Origin: UTCFX2 sp002050125
Lineage (GTDB): Bacteria > Chloroflexota > Anaerolineae > Anaerolineales > UBA4823
NCBI GenBank assembly: GCA_027494035.1
Contig: JAOSJQ010000001.1
Location: forward strand, 3,472,001 to 3,536,000
Direction of reading: 5' to 3'
Length of the DNA: 64,000 bases
In this document: positions 9,022 through 18,081 of the stretch, one piece after another
Layout of the letters: the number at the start of each line of letters is the position of its first letter
Numbering within the stretch: position 1 is the stretch's first letter
Position numbers and translations under genes: made by a program
Notes under the pieces: generated by a model
Database searches by the model: none
What the model was told of the DNA's origin: nothing
What the model saw: only the letters and a program-made list of their open reading frames with translations

Positions 9022-11868
9022 TCAGGATTGAGCGCCTCCTTCGTTGACATCATCAATTTGAGTTAGTTTACCGCTATCCATGTAGAACCTGCGCCAGTTG
9101 ACGTTTGCCCATAGATTTTTCCGCACCGATTCTTCTGCATCCAAGAGCTGTCGATAACGTGAGCCAGGGTTTGCCGCCAGTTTTGAGGGTTGATCGTCCT
9201 CGATGAGCCGCCCATCCTCGATCACCATGACGCGCGGGAAGGTCAGTGTCTCACCCACATCGTGCGTGGCGCACAGCATCGTGACGCCTGCCCACAACGA
9301 ACGCGACTGCATGAGCAGGCTTCGCCGTTTAGCCCGGTCCAAGCCTCGAAAAGGCTCGTCCATGATAACCAAACGGATGTCCGGTCGCAGCATCGCCCGG
9401 CCCAGGCGGACCCGCTGCCCTTCGCCGCCCGACACCAGTCCGCCTGATTCGCCCAATATCGTCTTCAAGCCGTCCGGCAGGCGCTGCATAACCTCGAAAA
9501 GATCCGCTTTCTGAATAATCTCTCCTATGGGCGCGCTTTCCGAGTGCTCAATACCATAGCGCAGATTCTCATATAATGATCGATTCCAAAGCGAAACCGC
9601 CGGATCCACCCAGGCGGTCTCCCGCCGCAGAGATTGGATCTTTGCCCCATCCAGTTCATCACCGTCCACCAGAATTCTACCGCGCGATGGACGATGCCAT
9701 CCCAACAGAAGACCAACAAAGCTGGTTTTTCCCGCTCCCGAAAGCCCAACTACCGCGATGTGTTCTCCGGGTTCGATTTTCAGATTCAAGTCATCTAAAA
9801 TCACGTGTCCCCCGGCTTGAAGACGAACATCCTGAATATCCACCGAGACTGCGTTCGCGCGCTGCGGGTTTTCGATCAAATCGTCTGATGCAGATCCATC
9901 GGTAGATTGCCAGCTTTGCTCCTCGTCCGGCGCGCTGAGCGGTTCGAGCAAACGCAGGATGCGATTTCGCTGCATCGGATACTGCTGGATCTGATCGGCA
10001 AGTGATTGCCCCAGCGCTGGCAAGTTCAAGGTCCAATAGAACAGCAGCAGAATTTCTCCCGGTTGACCACCGCGCGCAATGTAATTCACCAGGATCGCGA
10101 TTGCAAAACCAGTGTAAAGCATCGTCCCAAAAGCCTGCACAATTGAAGCAACGTTGTAATACTCGCGCCCGGTGCGCGCCCATTCATAAAGCTGCGCTTC
10201 ATGCTGGCGCATCATTGCGCGTTCGGCTCCATGGGTCTTGATCGGCACCAGCCCCAGCAATGCATCCAGGTAGAAGCGGCTGAGCGCGCCGAGGTGCGTC
10301 CGCATTCTCAAATCGCGCTCTTCCAGAACCGGCCGGCTAAGGATGGTCAATGAAACAAAGAACGCCGTACCGAGCAGCGCCAGGGGCGCGCTGATCGGAT
10401 CCAGCCAGATAACGCCAATCGCGGTAAGCACCATTTGGAAAAACGTGCGCAGCAGTTGAACGCCCAGATTTGGTAACATTCTCAGGCTGCGTAGGTCGTG
10501 GGCGCGCTGTGTCATATCTGACGCCAGCCGGCTGCGGAAGTACCGATCTCCCAATCGCGGCAATTTCTCGAGGAAAGCGATGCGCAAACGCAGCTCGAGG
10601 TGCCTTCCCATCCGTAATATAGTCGCACTGATTGGCAATTCAAGCACGAGCAGCATGGCTACGAACAACACAATGACCAGCGCAGCTAACAGGCGTTGAG
10701 ACAGCAGGCTAAATGCCTGCGCCAGGCGGATCATGCCTTGAAAAAGGAGCGCCTCAACCGTGACGCCAAATGTCGAGAGCAGCAGCGCCAGCCCGAGAAT
10801 GGCTGGAGTGAGCAAGCCATCCTCCTTGAGCGCCTTCCATACTTCAAGCTCGGGCCGGTTAACCGGTTCCTTCAGCGCAGCCTGTAAATCGGGCGGTAGT
10901 TCCGCGGCGATTCCGGGCAGCGCCGCGCGTTCCTTCGGTTTACCCGGTTCGGCTTCTGCCCACTCATCCAGCGCCTTCTGGCGCCCAAGAATGCGCACCA
11001 GAACTGCCCCACGCAAATACAATTGCTGCAGCGGTTCCAAACCAGCCGCCTGCTGCTCAGTCTCGACGAGCGGCAGCGCCGACCAGTAGATCGATGGGAT
11101 CAGCAGGCTTTCAGGCGCGCCTGCCAGCGCTGGAATCCCTCCGCTTGACTCCACCTTTGGCAGTGCTCCTGCCAGATTGAGCGAGTAAAAGCGCTGCAAG
11201 ACAGCCTGTGCGGCTGCCCCGGCTTCAATGCCTTTTGCAGAAACAATCGCGGCGGTCATGCGCGTGGCTGCATCCAGCGTTGCCAGCGAACGCCAACTTT
11301 GATCCGCAAGCGCAGAAGCGATCAGATCATCAATTCCTTGCTGGTCAACCTTCAGGTCCGATAGCCGCCGGCGCAGAGGTTCCAGCAAACCCGGAGATCC
11401 AGCCCAATCCCGCCAGGCGTCTGCCGGCACCGGGAAGGTATGGATGTAGATTTCATTCTGAAAACTTTTCCAGGTAAGCCAACGGCGACCGGTTGCCGGG
11501 TCCATCACCTGCAGAAAATCTCCTATGCGGTTCCAGACAACTAAAAAGTGAGTCAGTCCGCTGGAACGTTGCACAACAACAATCGCCGGCAATGCCTGGG
11601 CCTCGGGCAACACCAGATGATCCGCCGGAAGCATGACTTGTTCCGCCTGAAGACCCAGCAGGATCGCCAAGTCTTCGACTGTGTTTATTGATGTACCGTC
11701 CACATCGGTCTGGCACGCCTCACGCAAGCGCCCGTAGCTCACGGGAATATCAAAGCCTTCAAGGATGGATTTCAGCGCGGCTGGCCCACAATCCATCGCC
11801 GAAGTTTGGACGACTTCAGGTACTAAAAACCGCTGGTCGGGACTGGGGGTTTCGAACAACTGATTCAA
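9022..11868 (-). CDS. C39 peptidase-ABC exporter (NHLM microcin type)
   Basis: 948 aa peptidase-containing ABC transporter that would cleave a leader peptide and export the cargo. The N-terminal C39 domain has Q21, C27 in 'MDCGPA', H107 in 'THFLVVW' and D123 in 'MDPATG', so the catalytic site is complete. An unusually long insert (about 165-345) separates it from the transmembrane domain (about 350-620). The nucleotide-binding domain has Walker A 'GLSGAGKT', signature 'VSGGEGQ', Walker B 'LVIMDEP' and an H-loop in 'CATHD'. The TTG start at 11868 overlaps the end of the HlyD-like gene by 53 bases. With that gene and the divergent ABC gene it matches the three-protein layout of NHLM bacteriocin systems. 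Confidence 0.88.
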   Translation of the reverse strand: MNQLFETPSPDQRFLVPEVVQTSAMDCGPAALKSILEGFDIPVSYGRLREACQTDVDGTSINTVEDLAILLGLQAEQVMLPADHLVLPEAQALPAIVVVQRSSGLTHFLVVWNRIGDFLQVMDPATGRRWLTWKSFQNEIYIHTFPVPADAWRDWAGSPGLLEPLRRRLSDLKVDQQGIDDLIASALADQSWRSLATLDAATRMTAAIVSAKGIEAGAAAQAVLQRFYSLNLAGALPKVESSGGIPALAGAPESLLIPSIYWSALPLVETEQQAAGLEPLQQLYLRGAVLVRILGRQKALDEWAEAEPGKPKERAALPGIAAELPPDLQAALKEPVNRPELEVWKALKEDGLLTPAILGLALLLSTFGVTVEALLFQGMIRLAQAFSLLSQRLLAALVIVLFVAMLLVLELPISATILRMGRHLELRLRIAFLEKLPRLGDRYFRSRLASDMTQRAHDLRSLRMLPNLGVQLLRTFFQMVLTAIGVIWLDPISAPLALLGTAFFVSLTILSRPVLEERDLRMRTHLGALSRFYLDALLGLVPIKTHGAERAMMRQHEAQLYEWARTGREYYNVASIVQAFGTMLYTGFAIAILVNYIARGGQPGEILLLFYWTLNLPALGQSLADQIQQYPMQRNRILRLLEPLSAPDEEQSWQSTDGSASDDLIENPQRANAVSVDIQDVRLQAGGHVILDDLNLKIEPGEHIAVVGLSGAGKTSFVGLLLGWHRPSRGRILVDGDELDGAKIQSLRRETAWVDPAVSLWNRSLYENLRYGIEHSESAPIGEIIQKADLFEVMQRLPDGLKTILGESGGLVSGGEGQRVRLGRAMLRPDIRLVIMDEPFRGLDRAKRRSLLMQSRSLWAGVTMLCATHDVGETLTFPRVMVIEDGRLIEDDQPSKLAANPGSRYRQLLDAEESVRKNLWANVNWRRFYMDSGKLTQIDDVNEGGAQS

Positions 11869-12382
11869 AGGTCGCCCCGGGGGTTGGGGTAGGAAAGGTT
11901 TGCGGGCTGACAGGGATCTGATTCGAACTATCCAGATAGCGCCCAGTCGCGCGCACGATGAGCTGGGCAGGTGAAACGTACTCCACCTCTACCTCAGCTC
12001 GTCCACTCACGTTTCCGGATAACAACTCCTCTGGCAGGTCCACTGCAAAAAGCATCAGGATTACTTTCCCAGCAATTTTCTGGGTATCATAAACCATGCC
12101 GGGAATCGTGATCACAGGCATATTTGCCCCCTGATCCAATCGCAGAACCACCGCCTGTCCCTGGCGGATACGGCGCAGTCCTTCTTCAGAGAAAGTCGCG
12201 ATGACCTGACCATCCGGACGGATTTCAATCGATGTGCTATGTTCATAAAGCGTCACTTTTGCGAAGAAAAACCAGGCTAGCAGTCCGATCATGAGCAAGA
12301 TGCCCAAAAGCAGACCCAGCCGGGTGATCCGAAAACTATCCGCCCGCAGCGAACGCATTGAACGTGAGAATTGCAGAGACAA
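11816..12382 (-). CDS. HlyD-like secretion adaptor, short form
   Basis: 188 aa. One membrane helix at residues 22-42 is followed by an extracytoplasmic beta-barrel-like segment ('IRPDGQVIATFSEEGLRRI' then 'GQAVVLRLD') typical of membrane-fusion proteins. The long coiled coil and lipoyl hairpin of full HlyD are missing, so it is a reduced NHLM-type adaptor. TTG start with GGAGG upstream. It overlaps the C39 exporter downstream, so the two are cotranslated and probably form one export channel. Confidence 0.7.
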   Translation of the reverse strand: MSLQFSRSMRSLRADSFRITRLGLLLGILLMIGLLAWFFFAKVTLYEHSTSIEIRPDGQVIATFSEEGLRRIRQGQAVVLRLDQGANMPVITIPGMVYDTQKIAGKVILMLFAVDLPEELLSGNVSGRAEVEVEYVSPAQLIVRATGRYLDSSNQIPVSPQTFPTPTPGATFESVVRNPQSRPAVFST

Positions 12383-12580
12383 TCACCCCTCCAGCCCAAA
12401 GGATAACGTATGTTTATTATATATGGGTTTGCTTGGAAGCGCGCAGAGTTCGGTCAAATGTCGTAAGTCAAACCGCGCCGCCGGTTCTCTCAATATCAGC
12501 GTTTTTTGTTTCATCGAACGCGGGTTCAATCTACGACAAATGTCCGCGGCGCTGTATTTGCGATTTCCAACATTTTACTC

Positions 12581-12609
12581 TTGTCCGGCATAATCTGGCA
12601 TGATAATAT
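12581..12609 (+). promoter_or_regulatory. Candidate promoter of the plus-strand ABC gene
   Basis: -35 TTGTCC at 12581-12586, 17-base spacer, -10 TAATAT at 12604-12609, 25 bases before the ATG. The 252-base divergent gap also holds AT-rich 'tatataataaac' on the minus strand, possibly serving the HlyD-like gene. Confidence 0.4.
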
Positions 12610-12634
12610 CTTGACCAGGGAAAACAACCCCACC

Positions 12635-14842
12635 ATGGCAAAAAAACCATCACTACCTCAAATCTCCTGGCCGGTCGAGCGCCTGGGCGAGCTGCTTGAA
12701 ATATTGGCGCGCAAGTCTCGTCTGACCAGTCAACCAAAGAACATCAGTCAGCCTCCGGACAGCCTGCTCGAATCGGGGGACGCGCAGGCGCTTTCTCAAT
12801 GGGTAGACAACGCCGCCGGTTATCTTGAACTGGAAGCTGAGCCGATCAGCGTACAGTATGCTGACTTGAGCCTCTTACTCAGATCCGGCGGACCAGCGGT
12901 TCTGCAAATCGCGGGCACCTCTCCGGAAGGTGCAAATTCCTCGCGGATCAACGCGGCTTTTTTAGCGCTCGTATCTGCGAATAGGAACAAAACACGGCTG
13001 CTTTGCCCCGATCTGAAGGTCCGCACCGTCGAGTCCAGTTACGTCGAGAATTTAATCAGCATTCCGCTCGAAAGCGGCTTGGGTGCGATGGTCGACGAGG
13101 TATTAAACGACGCCCAAATTCCGCCAGAATTTGTCGCAAATGCCCGCCGCGCCATTTTGCGCGATCAGCTTGGTCCGGTCCGCATCGATGCGGGCTGGAT
13201 CTTGCGGCTGCCGGCGGGCGTTAAGTTGGCAAACCAGTTTCGCGAACAAAATCTCTATCGTCCAATTTGGATCATGCTTGGGATGTACTTCATCCAGCAG
13301 CTTCTGTCAATTGCTTCCTGGTACGTAATCGGTCGGGGAATCTTCCAGGGGCATTTTGAGTTCGGTTGGATTCTGGGCTGGGCGATCCTGCTTCTTTTCA
13401 CCATCCCAGTCGCAATGATCGTGAGCGATGCTCAAAGCGAACTCTCCATAAGCGCCGGAGCAGTATTCAAACAGCGCTTGCTTCAAGGGACGCTTAAACT
13501 CGAACCCGAAGAGATCCGCCATCAGGGGCTGGGACAGTTCCTCGACCGGGTGATGCAATCCGAGGCGGTCGAACTGCTCGCGCTCAGCGGCGGCTTTGTA
13601 TCGATCCTCTCGTTTGTCGAGTTGGGTCTGGCGCTCGTCATCTTGACGCGCGTTCCAGACAGCCTGATGATTGCGCTCTCTTTAGTAGTGTGGATTTTCA
13701 TCACGCTCTACTTGCTTTGGCGTTATGCGCGTCAGAGCCAGGTGTGGGCAAACGCCTATCGCGAGATGACTAATGATCTTGTCGAAAGTATGGTAGGTCA
13801 TCGCACGCGCTTGATCCAGGAAGACCAAAACCACTGGCATGATAAAGAAGACCAGACCTTAGAAAACTACCTGCGCCTCTCCGAGAACCTGGATCGGGTC
13901 GGAATGCAAATTGCGGCGGTGGTATCGCGCGGCTGGATCATCGTCGGGCTGAGTGGATTGGCGCTCATTTTTGTCACTGCGAATCCAGCCCCGCAGACGC
14001 TGGCAATCGGTCTTGGGGGGGTGTTATTCGCTGCTCAGGGCTTGGGGAAGCTGACGGGCGGCGCGCAGAGCCTCTCCAGCCTGTCGGTTGCCTGGCAGCA
14101 AGTTGGTCCCTTGTTCGACGCGGCTTCTCGAAAACGCCAGCTACCAGACCTGAACTATGTTCCGCCGGTGCGCGGGGTGGGACCCGGATCTGAGAATGTC
14201 CAACTAGCCACTGTGCAATCGGTAAAACAGCAGCCGCTGATGATGGCGCGTGATTTGTCCTTTCGGTATCGACCAACCGGTCGCCCGGTCTTGGACGGCT
14301 GCACGCTTCAAGTTTATCCCGGCGACCGCATCCTTCTCGAAGGTCCTTCCGGCGGCGGGAAGACGTCACTCGGGTCCGTTTTAACCGGTCTACGCCAGCC
14401 AGAATCGGGCTCGCTCCTGCTGTGGGGCTACGATAGCAAGATTCTGGGCAATGAGGAATGGCGCCGGCGGGTGGTTATGGCGCCTCAATTTCAGGAAAAT
14501 CACGTCTTTTCGGAAACATTTGCGTTCAATCTTTTATTGGGCAGGCGTTGGCCTCCTTTGCAGGAGGACCTCGCAGAAGCCGAGATTATTTGCGAGGAAC
14601 TGGGCTTGGGCGATCTGCTTAAGCGAATGCCCTCCGGTTTCCAGCAAATGTTGGGAGAAAGCGGCTGGCAGCTCTCCCACGGAGAACGCAGCCGGCTCTT
14701 TATCGCCCGCGCGCTGCTCCAGCAGTCAGATTTGATTATCCTTGACGAAAGCTTTGGCGCCCTCGATCCGGAGAATCTCTCGCGTGCGATGCAGTGCGTG
14801 CTCGATCGGGCGTCGTCGGTCATTGTCATTGCCCATCCCTAG
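12635..14842 (+). CDS. ABC exporter without peptidase domain (NHLM type), short C-terminus
   Basis: 735 aa. The N-terminal 210 residues are a soluble domain without C39 residues. A TM block (about 215-500) and a nucleotide-binding domain follow, with Walker A 'GPSGGGKTSLG', signature 'LSHGERSR', Walker B 'LIILDESFGALD' and H-loop 'VIAHP'. Translation stops with TAG right after the H-loop, about 20-30 residues earlier than usual. It is transcribed divergently from the HlyD/C39 pair and matches the second, peptidase-free ATPase of NHLM systems. Start chosen at the ATG before 'AKKPSLPQ', because the longer frame begins in non-coding-looking sequence. Confidence 0.82.
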   Translation: MAKKPSLPQISWPVERLGELLEILARKSRLTSQPKNISQPPDSLLESGDAQALSQWVDNAAGYLELEAEPISVQYADLSLLLRSGGPAVLQIAGTSPEGANSSRINAAFLALVSANRNKTRLLCPDLKVRTVESSYVENLISIPLESGLGAMVDEVLNDAQIPPEFVANARRAILRDQLGPVRIDAGWILRLPAGVKLANQFREQNLYRPIWIMLGMYFIQQLLSIASWYVIGRGIFQGHFEFGWILGWAILLLFTIPVAMIVSDAQSELSISAGAVFKQRLLQGTLKLEPEEIRHQGLGQFLDRVMQSEAVELLALSGGFVSILSFVELGLALVILTRVPDSLMIALSLVVWIFITLYLLWRYARQSQVWANAYREMTNDLVESMVGHRTRLIQEDQNHWHDKEDQTLENYLRLSENLDRVGMQIAAVVSRGWIIVGLSGLALIFVTANPAPQTLAIGLGGVLFAAQGLGKLTGGAQSLSSLSVAWQQVGPLFDAASRKRQLPDLNYVPPVRGVGPGSENVQLATVQSVKQQPLMMARDLSFRYRPTGRPVLDGCTLQVYPGDRILLEGPSGGGKTSLGSVLTGLRQPESGSLLLWGYDSKILGNEEWRRRVVMAPQFQENHVFSETFAFNLLLGRRWPPLQEDLAEAEIICEELGLGDLLKRMPSGFQQMLGESGWQLSHGERSRLFIARALLQQSDLIILDESFGALDPENLSRAMQCVLDRASSVIVIAHP

Positions 14843-14947
14843 TTGATCGCACGGGGATTGCATTGTTGTCTATGCGCATAGCGGCGCATTATCTCGAACT
14901 AGGATTTGATCCACCGTGCTGATATAATTGAAACGGAGAGTTCTAAT

Positions 14948-15133
14948 ATGAAAGTGAGAACAAACATTGAAGCAGGGCGCGGGTTGGGAGACGCGATTGC
15001 CGACCTGGCTCACCTCACCGGGCTGGACAAGGTTGCCAAGTACTACGAAAAAGTCACGGGCAAGAATTGCGGCTGCGACGGACGGCGCCAGGCGCTCAAC
15101 CAGATCCTCCCGTTGGGAAAACCAGAAGGATAA
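14948..15133 (+). CDS. Small CGC-motif protein, possible export substrate
   Basis: 61 aa with a GGAGAG ribosome site seven bases before ATG. Text in order: basic N-terminus, 'GRGLGDAIADLAHLTGLDKV', an amphipathic helix and 'CGCDGRRQALNQILP'. Similar small 'GLGD...TGI...CGC..R...LN..P' proteins occur in phages and diverse bacteria, with no known function that I can name. Its place 105 bases behind the exporter ATPase and 10 bases before a pentapeptide-repeat lipoprotein makes it a candidate cargo, but it has no obvious GG leader junction. Confidence 0.7.
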   Translation: MKVRTNIEAGRGLGDAIADLAHLTGLDKVAKYYEKVTGKNCGCDGRRQALNQILPLGKPEG

Positions 15134-15143
15134 CCCTCAGCCA

Positions 15144-16172
15144 ATGAAATCGCGTGTACAGGCATTGTTCCTGTTATGCGTAATTGCGCTCGCAATTGCC
15201 AGTTGTGGGCGCGGCTTACCGGCAGGCTGCCCGCCGAACTGCATCAGTCAGGATTTAAGCGGTCGGGAGATGAGCGCAATAAATCTCTCCAATGCTCTGT
15301 TGATGGATTCCAACCTAGATAAAGCCTATATGGTTGGCGCAAACCTGAGCGGAGCCAATCTTACCGGCGCTTCGCTTGTCGAAGCCAACCTTGAAAGCGC
15401 GATTCTTACCGAAGCTCGCCTGGTGGGGGCTAACCTGTCGCTGGCGAATTTACGCAACGCCGAGCTGACCAATGCGAATTTGAGCGGCGCAAATTTACAA
15501 AGCGCTTTACTCACGCGGGTCGTGCTTACAGATACCAATCTCGCTGGAGCCAGGTTTCGTAAAGCCATCTTGATCGGCAGCAACCTGACTGGTGTGCGAT
15601 TAAGCGGCGTTGAAATGGACGAAGCCAACCTCAGCGGCGCGGCACTGGCATCAACAAATCTGAGTGGCGGCGTTTTTACCAACGCAGACCTCAGTGGAGC
15701 AGATTTGCAAAACTCGGATATTAGCGGCTCCTGGGTCAACCTGGCGCGGTTGGTGGGTTCCAATTTGACCCAGGCAAATCTAAGCGCCAGCACGTTCTTA
15801 GGCACTGATCTAACCGGCGCAAATTTGCGATCCGCCCGGCTAAATGGGGCAAACTTGATCGGAGCAAACTTAAGCGGCAGCGATCTGCGCGGCGCCGACC
15901 TCACCGGGGCGATCCTCCAGCTTCCTACCCCGCCTGGCTCATCACCAACCTTTACTTACAATGACCTGAACGGCGCAGCTTTTTTTTCAGCGCTCAATCA
16001 GACCGAGATGGCACGCGTGTTTATCGATAGCCGCGTTTCTACCCTGCCAGAAGTGCGTCTTAAGCCCCTGCTCAAAGATACCATCCTGCAAGGCGTGATA
16101 TACGACGAGGCAACGATCTGGCCGCTAGGTTATCCGATCCCTTCCTCAGCTATTCTTGATAACGGACCATGA
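15144..16172 (+). CDS. Pentapeptide-repeat lipoprotein
   Basis: 342 aa. A signal peptide ends in the lipobox 'AIASC', so the mature protein should be lipid-anchored outside the cytoplasmic membrane. Residues 45-260 are a near-continuous A(D/N)LxX pentapeptide repeat ('ANLSGANLTGASL' and so on), which folds as a right-handed square beta-helix. The last 80 residues leave the repeat and end with 'IYDEATIWPLGYPIP'. It starts 10 bases after the small CGC protein and overlaps the next pentapeptide gene by ATGA. Target unknown; a structural or immunity role is possible. Confidence 0.88.
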   Translation: MKSRVQALFLLCVIALAIASCGRGLPAGCPPNCISQDLSGREMSAINLSNALLMDSNLDKAYMVGANLSGANLTGASLVEANLESAILTEARLVGANLSLANLRNAELTNANLSGANLQSALLTRVVLTDTNLAGARFRKAILIGSNLTGVRLSGVEMDEANLSGAALASTNLSGGVFTNADLSGADLQNSDISGSWVNLARLVGSNLTQANLSASTFLGTDLTGANLRSARLNGANLIGANLSGSDLRGADLTGAILQLPTPPGSSPTFTYNDLNGAAFFSALNQTEMARVFIDSRVSTLPEVRLKPLLKDTILQGVIYDEATIWPLGYPIPSSAILDNGP

Positions 16173-18028
16173 CCGAATCACAACCCTTACCCACCCAAGC
16201 GAAAGCCCAACAGAAAGCTGAGGCTGCGCCCCAAAAACGGCGTAAAATCGTCTGGCGGGAGTTAATCGAAGAAGCAATTGCGCTGGGAATCCTGATCGTC
16301 CTGATCTTCGCCTGGGTGATCTACCGCCAGGTAAGCTGCCCGCCGCTGTGCATCGATAAGAATCTGACCGGCCGCGATTTCCGCGGCAAGCAGCTTGATA
16401 ACGCGCGCTTTGATAACGCGATCCTGAACGGAGTTAATTTCTCGGGTGCATCTTTGAATGGAGCGGATTTTTCAGGCGCCGACCTGAGCGGGGCAACGCT
16501 GGAAAAAACCCATTTACTCGGAGCAGATCTAACGTCGGCTGTGCTGGTTGGCGCGAGTTTGGATGGTTCCAATCTAACTGGATCGAAACTGCACAACGCC
16601 AATCTCAGCGGTGCCAATCTAAGCAACACCATCATGAAAGATGTTGATTTCACCCAAGGAACCAACCTGCGAGCGATTAAGCTCAATAAGGCAAATTTGA
16701 CTGGCGCAAAGTTTCGCGGAGCTAGCTTAAGCGGAGCCCAATTCACTTACGCTTTGCTCAATGGCGCAGACCTGTCAGAAGCCGATCTAGGCGGCGCAAA
16801 CTTTACCGGCGCAGTCCTAGCCGGGGCGGACCTCTCAAAGGCAAACTTGCTCGGCGCTACGCTGGATGACGCCAGTTTGTTTGGTGCGATCCTGCCAGGA
16901 TCGAATCTCGCGGGCGCTTCATTTGACGATACGGATCTATCCGGTGCAGACCTGCAAGGCGCCACTCTCACCGGAGCGACCAGCACTTCAGCCTTCTTCG
17001 ACGGCGCGGATCCGACCGGGGCAAAGTTGACGGGTGTCAAACTTCGCGGCACCAGTTTGTCCGGAACAACCATGATCAACGCCGATCTCACTTCCGCAAT
17101 TTTGGATACGCTGGTCATGGGTGACGACGTTTTTCCCACAACCCTCGACGGAGCAATTCTCCATGGCGCTAAACTGGCTAACAGCAACCTCGCTGGCGCC
17201 TCGCTGGCAGGTGCAGACCTTACCCAGGCTGATCTGAGCGCCGGGGGCAGCTCACCCGCCATAATGGTTGGCACGATAGAAGTTGGCGGAAGCCCGCAGC
17301 CTGTTCAGACCAAGCTCGTTGGGGCTAAATTTTTAAATTCAGCGTTTCCCTCGGCTGTCCTTACAGGTATGAACTTGAAAGGAGTCAATTTCCAGGGAGC
17401 CAACCTCCGTTCCGCGGATCTGCGAGAAGCCGATCTCTCTCAGGTGGACCTTTCAGGAGCCAACCTGAGCGGTGCAAATCTGCAGAGGGCAAATCTGTTC
17501 GAAACCGACCTGACCGATGCCAACCTGGCAGGGGCTAACCTTTCATATACATCCCTTAATAGCGTGACTTTACAAGACGCCAAGCTGGTTACGCGCGCAG
17601 ATGTCAATTTCCCTGCCGACCTGACTTATTCTGAATTTGTTTCTTTCATCTTTAGCCAGGACTGCAATAACGGAACCTTTCTAGTTGTGGATAATGGTCA
17701 GGTAGAAGAAAGACGCTTGAATTTCGCTTTCGACCTGGGCAGATCCTTTTTCGACCAGGATAAATGGCGTAATGCTGAAATTTACATCTGCTCCGCCAAT
17801 CTGAGCAACACAACCATGCGCGGGCGAAAAACGCGCGAGACCTCGCTGGCAGGGATCAATATGCGTGGAGCAGACTTGAGCTCCTCCGACCTCTCCAATT
17901 TGACTTTTGAAGAGACAATCATGGTGGACCCAATTCCTTACACGCTGAAAGCCGACCTGACTGGGGTGATCTACGACAGCTTTACGATCTGGCCGCGCGG
18001 CTTCAACTACCCGGCTTCGGCAAAATAA
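16169..18028 (+). CDS. Membrane-anchored pentapeptide-repeat protein
   Basis: 619 aa. A charged cytoplasmic tail (1-34), one membrane helix (about 35-52, 'ALGILIVLIFAWVIY') and 'CPPLCIDKNLTGRDF', then a long pentapeptide-repeat region broken by short loops near 380 and 500. The 'CPPxC' and following 'L.GR.' match the N-terminus of the mature upstream protein, and both end with 'TIWPxG', so the two are paralogues. ATGA overlap with the upstream gene means coupled translation. Confidence 0.88.
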   Translation: MTESQPLPTQAKAQQKAEAAPQKRRKIVWRELIEEAIALGILIVLIFAWVIYRQVSCPPLCIDKNLTGRDFRGKQLDNARFDNAILNGVNFSGASLNGADFSGADLSGATLEKTHLLGADLTSAVLVGASLDGSNLTGSKLHNANLSGANLSNTIMKDVDFTQGTNLRAIKLNKANLTGAKFRGASLSGAQFTYALLNGADLSEADLGGANFTGAVLAGADLSKANLLGATLDDASLFGAILPGSNLAGASFDDTDLSGADLQGATLTGATSTSAFFDGADPTGAKLTGVKLRGTSLSGTTMINADLTSAILDTLVMGDDVFPTTLDGAILHGAKLANSNLAGASLAGADLTQADLSAGGSSPAIMVGTIEVGGSPQPVQTKLVGAKFLNSAFPSAVLTGMNLKGVNFQGANLRSADLREADLSQVDLSGANLSGANLQRANLFETDLTDANLAGANLSYTSLNSVTLQDAKLVTRADVNFPADLTYSEFVSFIFSQDCNNGTFLVVDNGQVEERRLNFAFDLGRSFFDQDKWRNAEIYICSANLSNTTMRGRKTRETSLAGINMRGADLSSSDLSNLTFEETIMVDPIPYTLKADLTGVIYDSFTIWPRGFNYPASAK

Positions 18029-18081
18029 CCCTGCGGCTGACTATAGATTTGACCTGAAACCTTAGCCCTCCGAAGAGAAAA

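Noticed and set aside
15326..15904. Long minus-strand ORF opposite the pentapeptide lipoprotein (also 16321-16746 and 16747-17274)
   Set aside because: The repeat codons GCN-AAY/GAY-CTN-AGC-GGN give open reverse frames automatically. The plus frame has signal peptide and repeat logic.
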